This document shows, one piece after another, positions 7,753-16,220 of a DNA stretch of 64,000 nt. The stretch covers positions 336,396-400,395 of the forward strand of contig NZ_KI912105.1 of the NCBI RefSeq assembly GCF_000517065.1. The letters run 5' to 3'. A program made the position numbers and the translations under genes. Positions within the stretch are counted from its first letter, which is position 1; the number at the start of each line of letters is the position of its first letter. This DNA is from Alkaliflexus imshenetskii DSM 15055 (lineage in GTDB: Bacteria > Bacteroidota > Bacteroidia > Bacteroidales > Marinilabiliaceae). The notes under the pieces were generated by a model, which searched no databases, had not been told where the DNA came from, and saw nothing but the letters and a program-made list of their open reading frames with translations.

Positions 7753-10389
7753 TTAATTCTTTATTATTTTAATTGTTTTGGTTGCCATACCAGTTTTCAC
7801 CACCAAAAAGTAAACACCTGTGGTCAAGTCCGATACGCTCACTTGACATATTCCCGTGAGACAATCATTGGGCAAAACTTTTTTAAGCAATACGCCCTCA
7901 ACTGAAAAAAGACGTATTTCTGAAACTGATAATTCATTTCTGATAAAAATTACATCTTTTACAGGGTTTGGATATACAAATAACTGCTCAACCTGGCCTA
8001 TGTCACTTCTACTCTCATCACTGAATATTCGAGTATTTTTTAAGGCTCCGGTACAAATTGCATACTCTGTGACAGCTTGTTGCGCTGGCAAATAGCTTAT
8101 AACCTGCCAACTGGAATTCAATGTTCTGAAACCTGCTTTAAATCCACTTCCGGAAAAATAGCTTCGTGGCATTCGAACTTCCACTTTACCATTGTTCACT
8201 GCAGCTGTGAGGCTTCCCAGATTATTCCAACTCCAGTCTGTTCCACTTCCTGTATATTGTCGTAAACCTCCGTTCTCAATTCTAAAATCAGCTGCAAGGC
8301 CAGTCCAACTGTGAGAAGTATATCCGGAAGCACCATTGTTTGAGTCTATATATATCTGATAGTTGGCAAAACTGTTTCCGGAATACATAAAATAAACATA
8401 ATCTGCATCGTCATATACTTTGAACATTTCAGCTCCTACCTGAGCATATATATCAATAGGAGCCCATTCATTAACACTTCCGTCAACATTCACATCAATG
8501 TTCGGACATGAAGACGGAAGACAAATCACATAATCTGTCACACTTTGTTGTGCTGGCAAGAAATTAACAACCTGCCAACTGGAATTCAATGTTCTGAAAC
8601 CTGCTTTAAATCCACTTCCGGAAAAATAGCTTCGTGGCATTCGAACTTCTACTTTACCATTGTTCACTGCAGCTGTGAGGCTTCCCAGATTATTCCAACT
8701 CCAGTCCGTACCGCTTCCTGTATATTGTCGTAAACCTCCGTTCTCAATTCTAAAATCAGCTGCAAGGCCAGTCCAACTGTGAGAGGTATATCCAGAAACA
8801 CCATTATTTGAATCTATATATATCTGATAGTTGACAAAACTGTTTCCGGAAAACATAAAATAAACATAATCCGCATCATTATAAACTTTAAATACTTCTC
8901 CTCCTAACTGAGCATAAACATCAACCTGAGACCACTCGTTTACATGACCGTCAATATTAACATTGATTGAAGGACAATCACCTCCAGTTGGAGGAGGAGT
9001 TGATGATTTCGTAAAAGAATAATTCAAATTGTTATATCCGTGCGAACTATCCCAAACATTACTGTTAGCAAACCTAATACTATACTCAGAACGAGTTGCT
9101 AGTACGGAATTGGAGTCGGCCAACCTTATATGTGCTGTATAAACTCCATTGGGTATTGAGCTAATATTTATTGTCTGTGAAATAGTAATCTGTCCCTCCC
9201 ACGTTCTTGGATCAGTATTAAGTGTATATGAATACTCATTACCATTTGCAGAATTTCTTAATACAAGGACTGCGCTTCTGGGTTTAACTAATCTTGCAAA
9301 GCCTACATTCTGAATCACAATATTAACCGAAAGTGAGGTCCCGCTTATGCTATACGTTCCATTTTTCAAAACAAAACGATAACCAAGTCGTCTCTGAATC
9401 TCCGGGAAATGCCCGGAATTAATCCAATTGGTAATGTTCTGCGCAAAATAATCTTTGTTGAGAGTCGACCAATTGGTCGCATTCAATTCAATAACTGCAT
9501 TTGCACCATCGGTTCGTGGGGAGTTTAAACCATTTGTTTCGCCTGTAATTGGGGTATATCTGGTTTCATTTGCCAGGTAAACATAATCAGCTGTTCCTAC
9601 TGGATTTACATATTGACCTACTCCACTATAAGTCCCCTGATCTCCCCAGGTATTTAAAAAAGCATCATTGTAAAACCCAACTCTGGCTATTGGGGTATTT
9701 TGATAGGCCGTGGATGGTGTCAATTGAGTGGTGCCATACATTGTCTGCTTTATTTTTGGGTAGCGAACCTGAACAGGAACGTTTACAGGTGTGGCAGAAA
9801 GCATGGCATCAACAATTTCTTTCCTATTGGCCCACTGAGTTGAATTCACTGTGCCATCTGTGCCAAACTCTTCAGAATTTGTATAATACCATTCTCCCCA
9901 TGTTCCAAGAAATCCGGCCTGATGTGAATATATCACATCCTTATTAGCCTCGAGCAAGGGTGCTAGTTGGTTGATATGGGTGAGAATTCTGGATTTAATT
10001 GGTTGTTGTGGTGACGATGATTGAGCGTTACTATAAGAAAACCGAACGATACACTTAAGTCCTGCATTGCGAATAACATTAAAATCATTCTGTATATTGC
10101 TCAGATACGTTTGTGAAATGTTCGAATTAATAAAATTATCCAACAAAAAATAGCGAAATATCACCGTTACTTTATCATCACCTGTTCGCCAACCTTCAAG
10201 AGTGGATTGACTCAGGTTTGTATAACCTGATGTATTGTTATAGCTGGCATTGGTAATCGAGTACTTCTGCAACCCTCTTTCAGGATTGGCAATAATTTCA
10301 TTGGTTTCTGTGTAGGTAACACTGGTTTGTCCTAATACATTAAACGTAAAGAAACAAAGACTTATACTTAAGAGTAAATTTAGTTTCAT
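7753..10389 (-). CDS. DUF4874/DUF4832 putative glycoside hydrolase with two CBM9-like modules and T9SS tail (3 of 4)
   Basis: An 878-aa secreted protein. Order: signal peptide (about 1-20), DUF4874/DUF4832 catalytic-like region (about 25-465) with conserved GTWGEWYY and ITGETNG Glu motifs, a short TPPPTGG linker, two near-identical modules of about 155 residues (474-628 and 629-785) each starting with an IDGHVNEW or VDGSVNEW motif typical of CBM9-like/DOMON beta-sandwiches, and a T9SS sorting domain (VYPNPVKDVIF). The two modules probably tether the enzyme to glycan. The 326-base gap upstream suggests it may begin its own transcript, although I saw no convincing -7 box there. Confidence 0.83.
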   Translation of the reverse strand: MKLNLLLSISLCFFTFNVLGQTSVTYTETNEIIANPERGLQKYSITNASYNNTSGYTNLSQSTLEGWRTGDDKVTVIFRYFLLDNFINSNISQTYLSNIQNDFNVIRNAGLKCIVRFSYSNAQSSSPQQPIKSRILTHINQLAPLLEANKDVIYSHQAGFLGTWGEWYYTNSEEFGTDGTVNSTQWANRKEIVDAMLSATPVNVPVQVRYPKIKQTMYGTTQLTPSTAYQNTPIARVGFYNDAFLNTWGDQGTYSGVGQYVNPVGTADYVYLANETRYTPITGETNGLNSPRTDGANAVIELNATNWSTLNKDYFAQNITNWINSGHFPEIQRRLGYRFVLKNGTYSISGTSLSVNIVIQNVGFARLVKPRSAVLVLRNSANGNEYSYTLNTDPRTWEGQITISQTINISSIPNGVYTAHIRLADSNSVLATRSEYSIRFANSNVWDSSHGYNNLNYSFTKSSTPPPTGGDCPSINVNIDGHVNEWSQVDVYAQLGGEVFKVYNDADYVYFMFSGNSFVNYQIYIDSNNGVSGYTSHSWTGLAADFRIENGGLRQYTGSGTDWSWNNLGSLTAAVNNGKVEVRMPRSYFSGSGFKAGFRTLNSSWQVVNFLPAQQSVTDYVICLPSSCPNIDVNVDGSVNEWAPIDIYAQVGAEMFKVYDDADYVYFMYSGNSFANYQIYIDSNNGASGYTSHSWTGLAADFRIENGGLRQYTGSGTDWSWNNLGSLTAAVNNGKVEVRMPRSYFSGSGFKAGFRTLNSSWQVISYLPAQQAVTEYAICTGALKNTRIFSDESRSDIGQVEQLFVYPNPVKDVIFIRNELSVSEIRLFSVEGVLLKKVLPNDCLTGICQVSVSDLTTGVYFLVVKTGMATKTIKIIKN
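8105..8895. repeat. Tandem duplication of a CBM9-like module (about 468-bp unit)
   Basis: The stretches 8105-8427 and 8573-8895, inside the 878-aa gene, are almost identical at the DNA level with only scattered, mostly silent changes. The unit repeats with a period of about 468 bp (156 codons), so the reading frame is kept. The near-identity indicates a recent duplication or ongoing gene conversion. Confidence 0.85.
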
Positions 10390-10714
10390 AAAGCTTAAAA
10401 TTTGAATTTGGGTAAAATGGGGGGATAAAATCTATTTGACAGTAACAAACAGACACTAAAAGAGCTGGCTACCAAAACCACAGATAGCACTTATAGGTAT
10501 GGAGATAGTATGATAACATGCACCAAGTGCATTAAAGAAGAAAGCTTACGCTTGATAGGAAATGAGAATAAAACAAGACATGACGAAAATGAATTGTGCA
10601 AACTGCTAGACAGTTCAGGAAAAAAGACTGAAGAATCTAATTCTTAATCAGCCTTTTCACCCAAACAAAAACACACACTAATTAATAAAACAAACCTTTA
10701 CAACAAAACACGTA
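10390..10714. other. Intergenic gap between EamA and DUF4832 genes; weak terminator
   Basis: No gene is recognised. A minus-strand hairpin AAGAAT-TAG-ATTCTT (10645-10631) followed by T6 (10625-10620) could weakly end the upstream EamA transcript. A plus-strand ORF of 45 codons (10510-10647, beginning MITCTKC) is present but has no recognised relatives, and its end coincides with the hairpin. No TAnnTTTG box was found ahead of the gene starting at 10389. Confidence 0.35.
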
Positions 10715-11596
10715 TTAATCAAATGAAAAAAGATAAATTGCAACTATAGCTAATACCATTCCTGAAATCATTAAGAAACTTGGAAACACGGCATATATTG
10801 CAAGAGAAATTATAATCGTAATGATAGGTGAGAGTGCATTTGTCATTGGAGAGACAATAATGGCTTTCCCATATCGCAATGCATACACCAAGAATAATGC
10901 GCCTACTGAATTTAACACTTGAATAATTGCCGCCAGATATGGCCCAGTTAATCCATAATTTATATCAACCGAGAAATCTGTTAGATACAGTGCTCCAGGT
11001 ATCATTAGAACTGCCGAAATGGCCATGTAGGTAAAAATACTCTCTGCACGCATTTTGGTGTTGGCAATCTTCATAAATACTGCTTGTGTACCCCAGGCTA
11101 AAAAAACCAATCCGGGTAATACAAGCCAAAGGAAGCTTTCTATACCATTACTGTTTGATTTTGTATATGATAACAAAAATATCGCAACCAGTGCAAACAC
11201 AATTCCAATCCAACCTCTTAAAGTGGTTCGTTCCTTGAGAAAAACAAAGGATAAAATTATTGTTACAACTGGGGATAAGGAGATGATTGGGAAAATAATA
11301 TAAGCTGGCCCCTCTCTTAGAGCCTGAAATAGAACGAGCTGACCACCTGCTCCAGTTAACCCAACAATCATCCCATATGCGATTTGCTTTGGCGAATACT
11401 CTAATCGTACCTTCGAAACCAAAAGTGCGATGATGGCACAAGGAACCATCGTTAATGCCCATACTACATATCCTAAAGTGGCAGGAAAACCAGCTTTTTC
11501 AGTAATCTCGATCAAAGCACCCCATATTCCCCATGAAATAGTGGTAAACAATGCAAACAAAAACCATTTTTGTTGAAACACATTATTTTTAGCCAT
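10715..11596 (-). CDS. EamA/DMT-superfamily permease
   Basis: About 293 aa with ten predicted hydrophobic segments arranged as two EamA repeats, including the hallmark stretch SPVVTIILSFVFLKERTT closing the first repeat and the parallel SPIITIIISLAIYA in the second. Family members in the inner membrane export or import small metabolites, including sugars in the glucose/ribose-porter and RhaT-like branches. Because this PUL has no MFS or PTS transporter, it is the best candidate to carry the released sugar into the cytoplasm (inference). ATG 11596 is preferred; ATG 11605 is also possible. It follows the repressor gene on the same strand. Confidence 0.8.
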   Translation of the reverse strand: MAKNNVFQQKWFLFALFTTISWGIWGALIEITEKAGFPATLGYVVWALTMVPCAIIALLVSKVRLEYSPKQIAYGMIVGLTGAGGQLVLFQALREGPAYIIFPIISLSPVVTIILSFVFLKERTTLRGWIGIVFALVAIFLLSYTKSNSNGIESFLWLVLPGLVFLAWGTQAVFMKIANTKMRAESIFTYMAISAVLMIPGALYLTDFSVDINYGLTGPYLAAIIQVLNSVGALFLVYALRYGKAIIVSPMTNALSPIITIIISLAIYAVFPSFLMISGMVLAIVAIYLFSFD

Positions 11597-11710
11597 AAAT
11601 ATCATTTTTAAGTAAAATTTGACATAAAAAATTCCTATCCGACCTATCAGAAATAGTATCAGTTATTTTAAAAGGTTTGAAATATTGTGATGTACTCTAT
11701 GTCTATTCTC

Positions 11711-12493
11711 CTAAACTACAATCACCTTTTTGCCTAATTCAATTAATTTGCGATGAAGATTATCTGGAATACCACTATCAGTTACGATCGTATCTATATC
11801 CGCTATCTGAGCAATAAACGCAAATCCACGTTTATTGAATTTGCTTGAATCACAAACTGCGATAACTTCCTTCGAAATCGAAATCATTATTTGATTAATA
11901 CGTGCCTCTTCCAAAACCGGAGTCGAAACTCCGGTTTCAATACTAAAACTATCGACTCCTAAAAACAATTTATCACAATAAAAGTCCTTTAAAACGGTTT
12001 CAGCCATATGACCGGTAAGTGACAAGGAGGTATTACGCAGATATCCCCCGGGTACAATTATTGAAAACCGCTTGTATTCATTTAATACTGCCGCTACATT
12101 TAAAGCATTTGTTATAATCGTTAAACTATTAAACTTTCCTAAATTCCGTGCAATCTCACATGTGGTCGTGCCCGAATCAAGAATTATAGTATCATCCTCT
12201 TGAATAAGTGATGCGGCAGCTTTACCTATTTTTTGCTTTTCCAATAAATGATGTAATTGCTTATCATTCACAGGTATATCATCGGATTCAACCTTTGTAG
12301 ACTTATTTAGAATAGCGCCTCCCCTTACTTTAATTAATTGCTTCTTCTTTTCTAGTTGAGTTAAATCTTTACGGATGGTTACTTCTGAAACTTGAAATCG
12401 TTCAACGAGATCACTAACACGTACAATTGACTCTTTTGTTAACTCATCCAAGATGGCCAAACGCCTTTCTAATGTAGAAACTTCCTTAATCAT
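11711..12493 (-). CDS. DeoR-family transcriptional repressor, AgaR-like
   Basis: About 260 aa from ATG 12493 (MIKEVSTLERRLAIL). The N-terminal DeoR helix-turn-helix is clear (VSDLVERFQVSEVTIRKDL), and the C-terminal sugar-phosphate sensor domain carries DSGTTTCEIARNL and the VCDSSKFNKRGFA block of DeoRC. Family members bind phosphorylated sugars or tagatose/galactosamine phosphates and repress catabolic operons. The longer frame to 12544 is rejected because an AgaR-like operator lies at 12522-12541, inside that extension. The company of agaS, gatYZ and pfkB suggests a galactosamine-pathway regulator. Confidence 0.88.
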   Translation of the reverse strand: MIKEVSTLERRLAILDELTKESIVRVSDLVERFQVSEVTIRKDLTQLEKKKQLIKVRGGAILNKSTKVESDDIPVNDKQLHHLLEKQKIGKAAASLIQEDDTIILDSGTTTCEIARNLGKFNSLTIITNALNVAAVLNEYKRFSIIVPGGYLRNTSLSLTGHMAETVLKDFYCDKLFLGVDSFSIETGVSTPVLEEARINQIMISISKEVIAVCDSSKFNKRGFAFIAQIADIDTIVTDSGIPDNLHRKLIELGKKVIVV

Positions 12494-12521
12494 ATCTTTT
12501 TTTCCAAAAGTAACCATTCGC

Positions 12522-12541
12522 TCAAACAAAACAAAACGAAA
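12522..12541 (-). promoter_or_regulatory. AgaR/DeoR-type operator ahead of the repressor gene
   Basis: Read on the minus strand this is TTTCGTTTTGTTTTGTTTGA. It fits the core TTTCRTTTYRTTTY that I recall as the E. coli AgaR consensus, and shares 13 consecutive bases with the site at 28959-28971 ahead of agaS. It sits about 30 bases upstream of the repressor ATG, which suggests autoregulation. The match was made by eye. Confidence 0.6.
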
Positions 12542-12570
12542 CAATCCATTTAAACCTAAACTAAAAAATA

Positions 12571-13533
12571 TTAAAGCGTCCGATGTAGCAACAGACGATA
12601 GGCGTTGTCATAATAAACTCTCATCAACACCTCTTTTGGCAATGCAAGTCCCTGAATATCTTCATTTCCAAAAAAACTTCCAGGAACTACATCATTTGTC
12701 TCCAGAACCATAAAACATTTGTTATATCTATCAACAAACTCATCAATACTGGAGTTTGAAACAAAACCGATATCGGTACCAAACAAAATCCGATCGGAAT
12801 ATTGAATAAAAAAATCTCTCAGGTTTTCTCTGTTTAATCGATTAAAGTATTGAAATGTTGCGGCAATATCAATGTACAAATTTGAATACGTTGACAATAA
12901 ATACCTAAGATAATCCAGTTGTGCATCCTGACAGACAAGCCATGCCCCATGTGCTGCAATCACCAACAGATCAGGATGCTGAATCAACAACTGTTCAAAT
13001 GCAGTTATTTGTCGCCAAAACACAATAGGATTCGGACACCATGGTGTTCTGTCACCAAATTGGCCATTCGGATCCGCAATATGTAATCCGATAAGCGGAA
13101 TTCCATTTTCACTTAAATAGCTGAAATACGGATACAACCGCTCATCATTAATTAACTCCAGATGGAATAGATTACTTTGACGTCTTGCAACAGGACCAAA
13201 CCATAACTTATAACCGAAAGATTCGCTAACCCGAGCTTCAAAACTCTGAATGCCTTCTTGTAATAAACTTTCAGGGTTGTAGTTCCCATAGACAAATGAC
13301 ATTTTCCCGTCTGATAGAGACTTGACTGAATCAATACACTGAATTGGTGCATGCCGGTTATCCAGGTTAATCCAATGCATCAAATCAACTTTATGATTAT
13401 TACTCAATTGTTCGCGAATACGCATGTAATTACATATTGTGCCTATATCAGCCCCTGCATGAGTATGTGCATCAATACGGGGAATCTCAGGGTATAATGT
13501 TCGAAAAGTAGATTGGCATCTACCTTTAAACAT
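12571..13533 (-). CDS. Amidohydrolase_2-type metal-dependent hydrolase
   Basis: A 320-aa TIM-barrel hydrolase of the amidohydrolase superfamily. Visible metal-site motifs are the N-terminal HxH in RIDAHTHAG, a His in IGLHIADPNG, another in LVIAAHGAWL, and the late Asp in ILFGTDIGF. Relatives include lactonases and decarboxylases. No signal peptide is apparent, so it is likely cytoplasmic and may open a lactone or remove an acyl group from a PUL-derived sugar. It does not look like NagA/AgaA, so I do not call it a GalNAc-6-phosphate deacetylase. Its stop is about 77 bases from the repressor start, suggesting co-transcription. Confidence 0.75.
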   Translation of the reverse strand: MFKGRCQSTFRTLYPEIPRIDAHTHAGADIGTICNYMRIREQLSNNHKVDLMHWINLDNRHAPIQCIDSVKSLSDGKMSFVYGNYNPESLLQEGIQSFEARVSESFGYKLWFGPVARRQSNLFHLELINDERLYPYFSYLSENGIPLIGLHIADPNGQFGDRTPWCPNPIVFWRQITAFEQLLIQHPDLLVIAAHGAWLVCQDAQLDYLRYLLSTYSNLYIDIAATFQYFNRLNRENLRDFFIQYSDRILFGTDIGFVSNSSIDEFVDRYNKCFMVLETNDVVPGSFFGNEDIQGLALPKEVLMRVYYDNAYRLLLHRTL

Positions 13534-13610
13534 AAAACTACAATTAAAAGAAATACATACTTTCTCATTTCAGCGGAAATTAACATTCAGTAATCTATCC
13601 TATCCGATTT

Positions 13611-15053
13611 TTAATTCACCTTGCGTAGAAAATCGCCCTGAAAGCCAACATTGGTGGAGGGGGCATTAATAGTTACAGAATGAATATGGTTATAACCGTG
13701 TTTATAATCCCAGACGCCTTCGTTGGCAAAACGAATGCTAAACTCTTTACGACCATACAAATGGGATTCCGGATCAGGAAGATGAAGATAGACGTTGTAT
13801 TCTCCAACAGGCATATTCACAGGTAAACCAAATACTGCACTAAACTCAATATCTTCATCAGGAAACCAAAAGCGGGGGTCTTCCTGTAACTTTAGTTTAT
13901 ATACCTCTGATTCATCAACCTTTGAAACAAATACAATTTCTAAATCACGCGGATTAAATGGAGCTGCAAATCCTACATTCTTCAAATTTAATGTCATTTC
14001 AAACTTGTTTCCGGCTTCAGCTTTTGTGGAATATTCTCCATAATTTAACACGAATCGATATCCTAAGCGTCTTCTGATTTCAGGCATACATCCCTCATTA
14101 TTCCATTGCCCAATTACTGATGGATGATATGAAATATTCAAAAAAGACCAGTGATATTTTGCAAGATCCTCGATGGCATTTGAGCAAGTTGAATAACTTG
14201 AGACGCCACAAGTCTCTCCACCCATCGCTAAATACTTAGACTCGGCAGCCCAATATCTTCTAAAATTGCGATTTCCACCAAACGTACCTCGATCATCTTG
14301 ATCAGCTAAAAAACAATCATTATGAAAGGCGATACGCGATAAAGGTGAACCATTATATGCATCCGCTCGTGTAATAGTATCTGTGTGGTGTAATCCAAAA
14401 GAATAGAGTTTAGCAGCTGGATATCTCACACAAATCATTCGGTTTGTTGGCAGTGCTTCTAACAAGGCATCAAGTAGTCGACGTCGTGGACCATACTCAT
14501 CCTCTGAGGGTCGATAATTAAAATGCTCTGTGTAATACCATTCACCCCAAACGCCTATAAATCCAGCCTCCAAAACTAAAATCACATCTGAATAATCATG
14601 AAGCAATGGCGTAAGCTGACGTACGTGTTCATGGACTATATCTTCAGGTGCATCCCATGGTGTATCGTTGGTACTAGAAGTATATCGAAAACGAAGAATG
14701 GTTTTACATCCACCAGCTCGTAATACTTCCATGTTATCTCTTATTCGATCTAAAAAATCCTGAGGAATCAACTTATCCCGGTAGTCTGGCATCGTATAAG
14801 TGGTATACACCAGACTCATTGCGTTATTACGCAAATGAGCTAACGAACTCAATGTTAGTACATTATTATTATCGGAGCGAAACTCTTGAAAAGCATAGAA
14901 TCCTCTCTCGGGATTCACAAATATCGAGTCACTTTCAACATACTCGATACGGGTGAGTAAATTATCCGGAGATACTTTGTCATCCTTCTCACATGATAAA
15001 ACTAAAAGAGACAGAACAAAGATTCCAAATAAACTTATTGTGTTTTTTTTCAT
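13611..15053 (-). CDS. DUF4874/DUF4832 putative glycoside hydrolase lipoprotein (4 of 4)
   Basis: A 480-aa lipoprotein: the signal ends LLVLSCEKDD with a clear lipobox Cys. The body starts FVNPERGFYAFQ and has the same domain order and the same two Glu motifs as its paralogues (GVWGEWYY and MGGETCG). It lacks carbohydrate-binding modules and a T9SS tail, so it is probably anchored at the outer membrane or periplasmic face. It lies next to the SusCD unit, which suggests it is the core cell-associated enzyme, with the other copies as secreted or auxiliary forms. Several Cys in the middle may form disulfides. Confidence 0.82.
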   Translation of the reverse strand: MKKNTISLFGIFVLSLLVLSCEKDDKVSPDNLLTRIEYVESDSIFVNPERGFYAFQEFRSDNNNVLTLSSLAHLRNNAMSLVYTTYTMPDYRDKLIPQDFLDRIRDNMEVLRAGGCKTILRFRYTSSTNDTPWDAPEDIVHEHVRQLTPLLHDYSDVILVLEAGFIGVWGEWYYTEHFNYRPSEDEYGPRRRLLDALLEALPTNRMICVRYPAAKLYSFGLHHTDTITRADAYNGSPLSRIAFHNDCFLADQDDRGTFGGNRNFRRYWAAESKYLAMGGETCGVSSYSTCSNAIEDLAKYHWSFLNISYHPSVIGQWNNEGCMPEIRRRLGYRFVLNYGEYSTKAEAGNKFEMTLNLKNVGFAAPFNPRDLEIVFVSKVDESEVYKLKLQEDPRFWFPDEDIEFSAVFGLPVNMPVGEYNVYLHLPDPESHLYGRKEFSIRFANEGVWDYKHGYNHIHSVTINAPSTNVGFQGDFLRKVN

Positions 15054-15119
15054 AACTGGCTTAATTTCGTTGCCCCGAGACTCAAAAATCCCCGCAACAC
15101 TCCATTTAAGACTATTTAA

Positions 15120-15237
15120 AAATGACTGCCATGAACCTCTGTTCTATATCTGAATTTATCTGGTTTTAAAATTGCTTAAACAATTGTAAAGCTCACACAA
15201 CGAAGCAAATAACACAAAAATCCAAAGGCAGTCATTT
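15120..15237. repeat. 11-bp inverted repeat spanning the 15054-15277 intergenic region
   Basis: AAATGACTGCC (15120-15130) recurs as its exact reverse complement (15227-15237), with 96 bases between the arms. The pair brackets most of the gap between the PKD lipoprotein and DUF4832 genes. It could fold the intercistronic mRNA or be the scar of a small element; no coding capacity lies between the arms. Confidence 0.45.
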
Positions 15238-15277
15238 CTATTTCAAACATTTAACTAAAACAAATCTCTTGATTTAA

Positions 15278-16195
15278 TTATTGTAGCGTTACAAGCAATG
15301 GCTCGTTCTTTTCTCCTTCTGCAGGAACCATTGGTAAACCACCGGATGTAGACCAAGGCCCTCCTTCTACACCTGAATGACCTACGCTAATACGCACCTG
15401 TGAACCCAAACCTGGAATAAATTCACGAATAATCTTTGCTTCGAATTCCACAATATTACCAGAAACAGTTTTCATCGCTGACATGGTAAACAGGCCGTTA
15501 CCTTCTTCAACAACATTGGGGCTTAACCATCCCCATGCTCCGCCTTTAGACTCATCATACTGAGCTAATCTCATGTCATAATTGGCATTTTTAAATCCTT
15601 GCATTAGATAATCAGATGCATGATTTCTCCACATCCAGCCATTGTATCCAGTCTCTGTGTTCAAATCAGTATTCAAATAGATATCCATGGCATTTGCGTG
15701 CAACGTATCCATCTTAAAATACATGTAAATAAACAACTCATCACTGGTGACTTTCATCTCTTTTAGACGGGCGAGAGTAGTTTCACTTTCAACTATTGAG
15801 GCAGTAAACAATTTAGCTGCTGGAACTTCGGCCCAGTCACTGAAATTGCCATCAACAACAATAATCGGACTTTCAATGACCACATTATTGGTTACTTCAT
15901 CAACACCTCCTGCACCAGTCGCAGTAAGTTTTACACTGAATGTACCATAATCTTCAAACTCGTGAGTTGGATTGGCTTCGGTTGAGGTATTTCCATCACC
16001 AAATGTCCATTGGTAACTTTGTGCATTGGTTGATTCATTGGTAAATACAACACTTTGACCATCTACGCTAAATGAAAACTTAGCCACTGGAGGTACTGGA
16101 TCAGCTTCTTTGTCGTCACTGCTACAGCCTACCATTAACGCGATTGCAGCAAATCCTGCAAAAAGCAAACTCAACTTTAAAAATGAACTTTTCAT
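15278..16195 (-). CDS. SusE/SusF-position lipoprotein with PKD and CBM9-like domains
   Basis: A 305-aa lipoprotein: the signal peptide ends ALMVGCSSDD. A PKD domain follows (about 33-105, with the typical YQWTFGDGNTST core), then a CBM9-like/DOMON module starting VVDGNFSDWAEV (about 112-305). It occupies the place directly after SusD where PULs usually encode a surface glycan-binding protein. The CBM9-like module resembles those of the 878-aa DUF4832 protein, suggesting a shared glycan ligand (inference). Its start is 25 bases from the susD stop, so it is co-transcribed. Confidence 0.78.
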   Translation of the reverse strand: MKSSFLKLSLLFAGFAAIALMVGCSSDDKEADPVPPVAKFSFSVDGQSVVFTNESTNAQSYQWTFGDGNTSTEANPTHEFEDYGTFSVKLTATGAGGVDEVTNNVVIESPIIVVDGNFSDWAEVPAAKLFTASIVESETTLARLKEMKVTSDELFIYMYFKMDTLHANAMDIYLNTDLNTETGYNGWMWRNHASDYLMQGFKNANYDMRLAQYDESKGGAWGWLSPNVVEEGNGLFTMSAMKTVSGNIVEFEAKIIREFIPGLGSQVRISVGHSGVEGGPWSTSGGLPMVPAEGEKNEPLLVTLQ

Positions 16196-16220
16196 AGAAA
16201 TAAAGATTAAAATTAAACAA

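Noticed and set aside
10510-10647. 45-codon plus-strand ORF beginning MITCTKC
   Set aside because: No family, no promoter, and its end coincides with a possible terminator hairpin; kept only as a note in the gap entry.
12494-12544. Longer start of the DeoR-family repressor
   Set aside because: The added residues do not resemble the family and include the putative operator.
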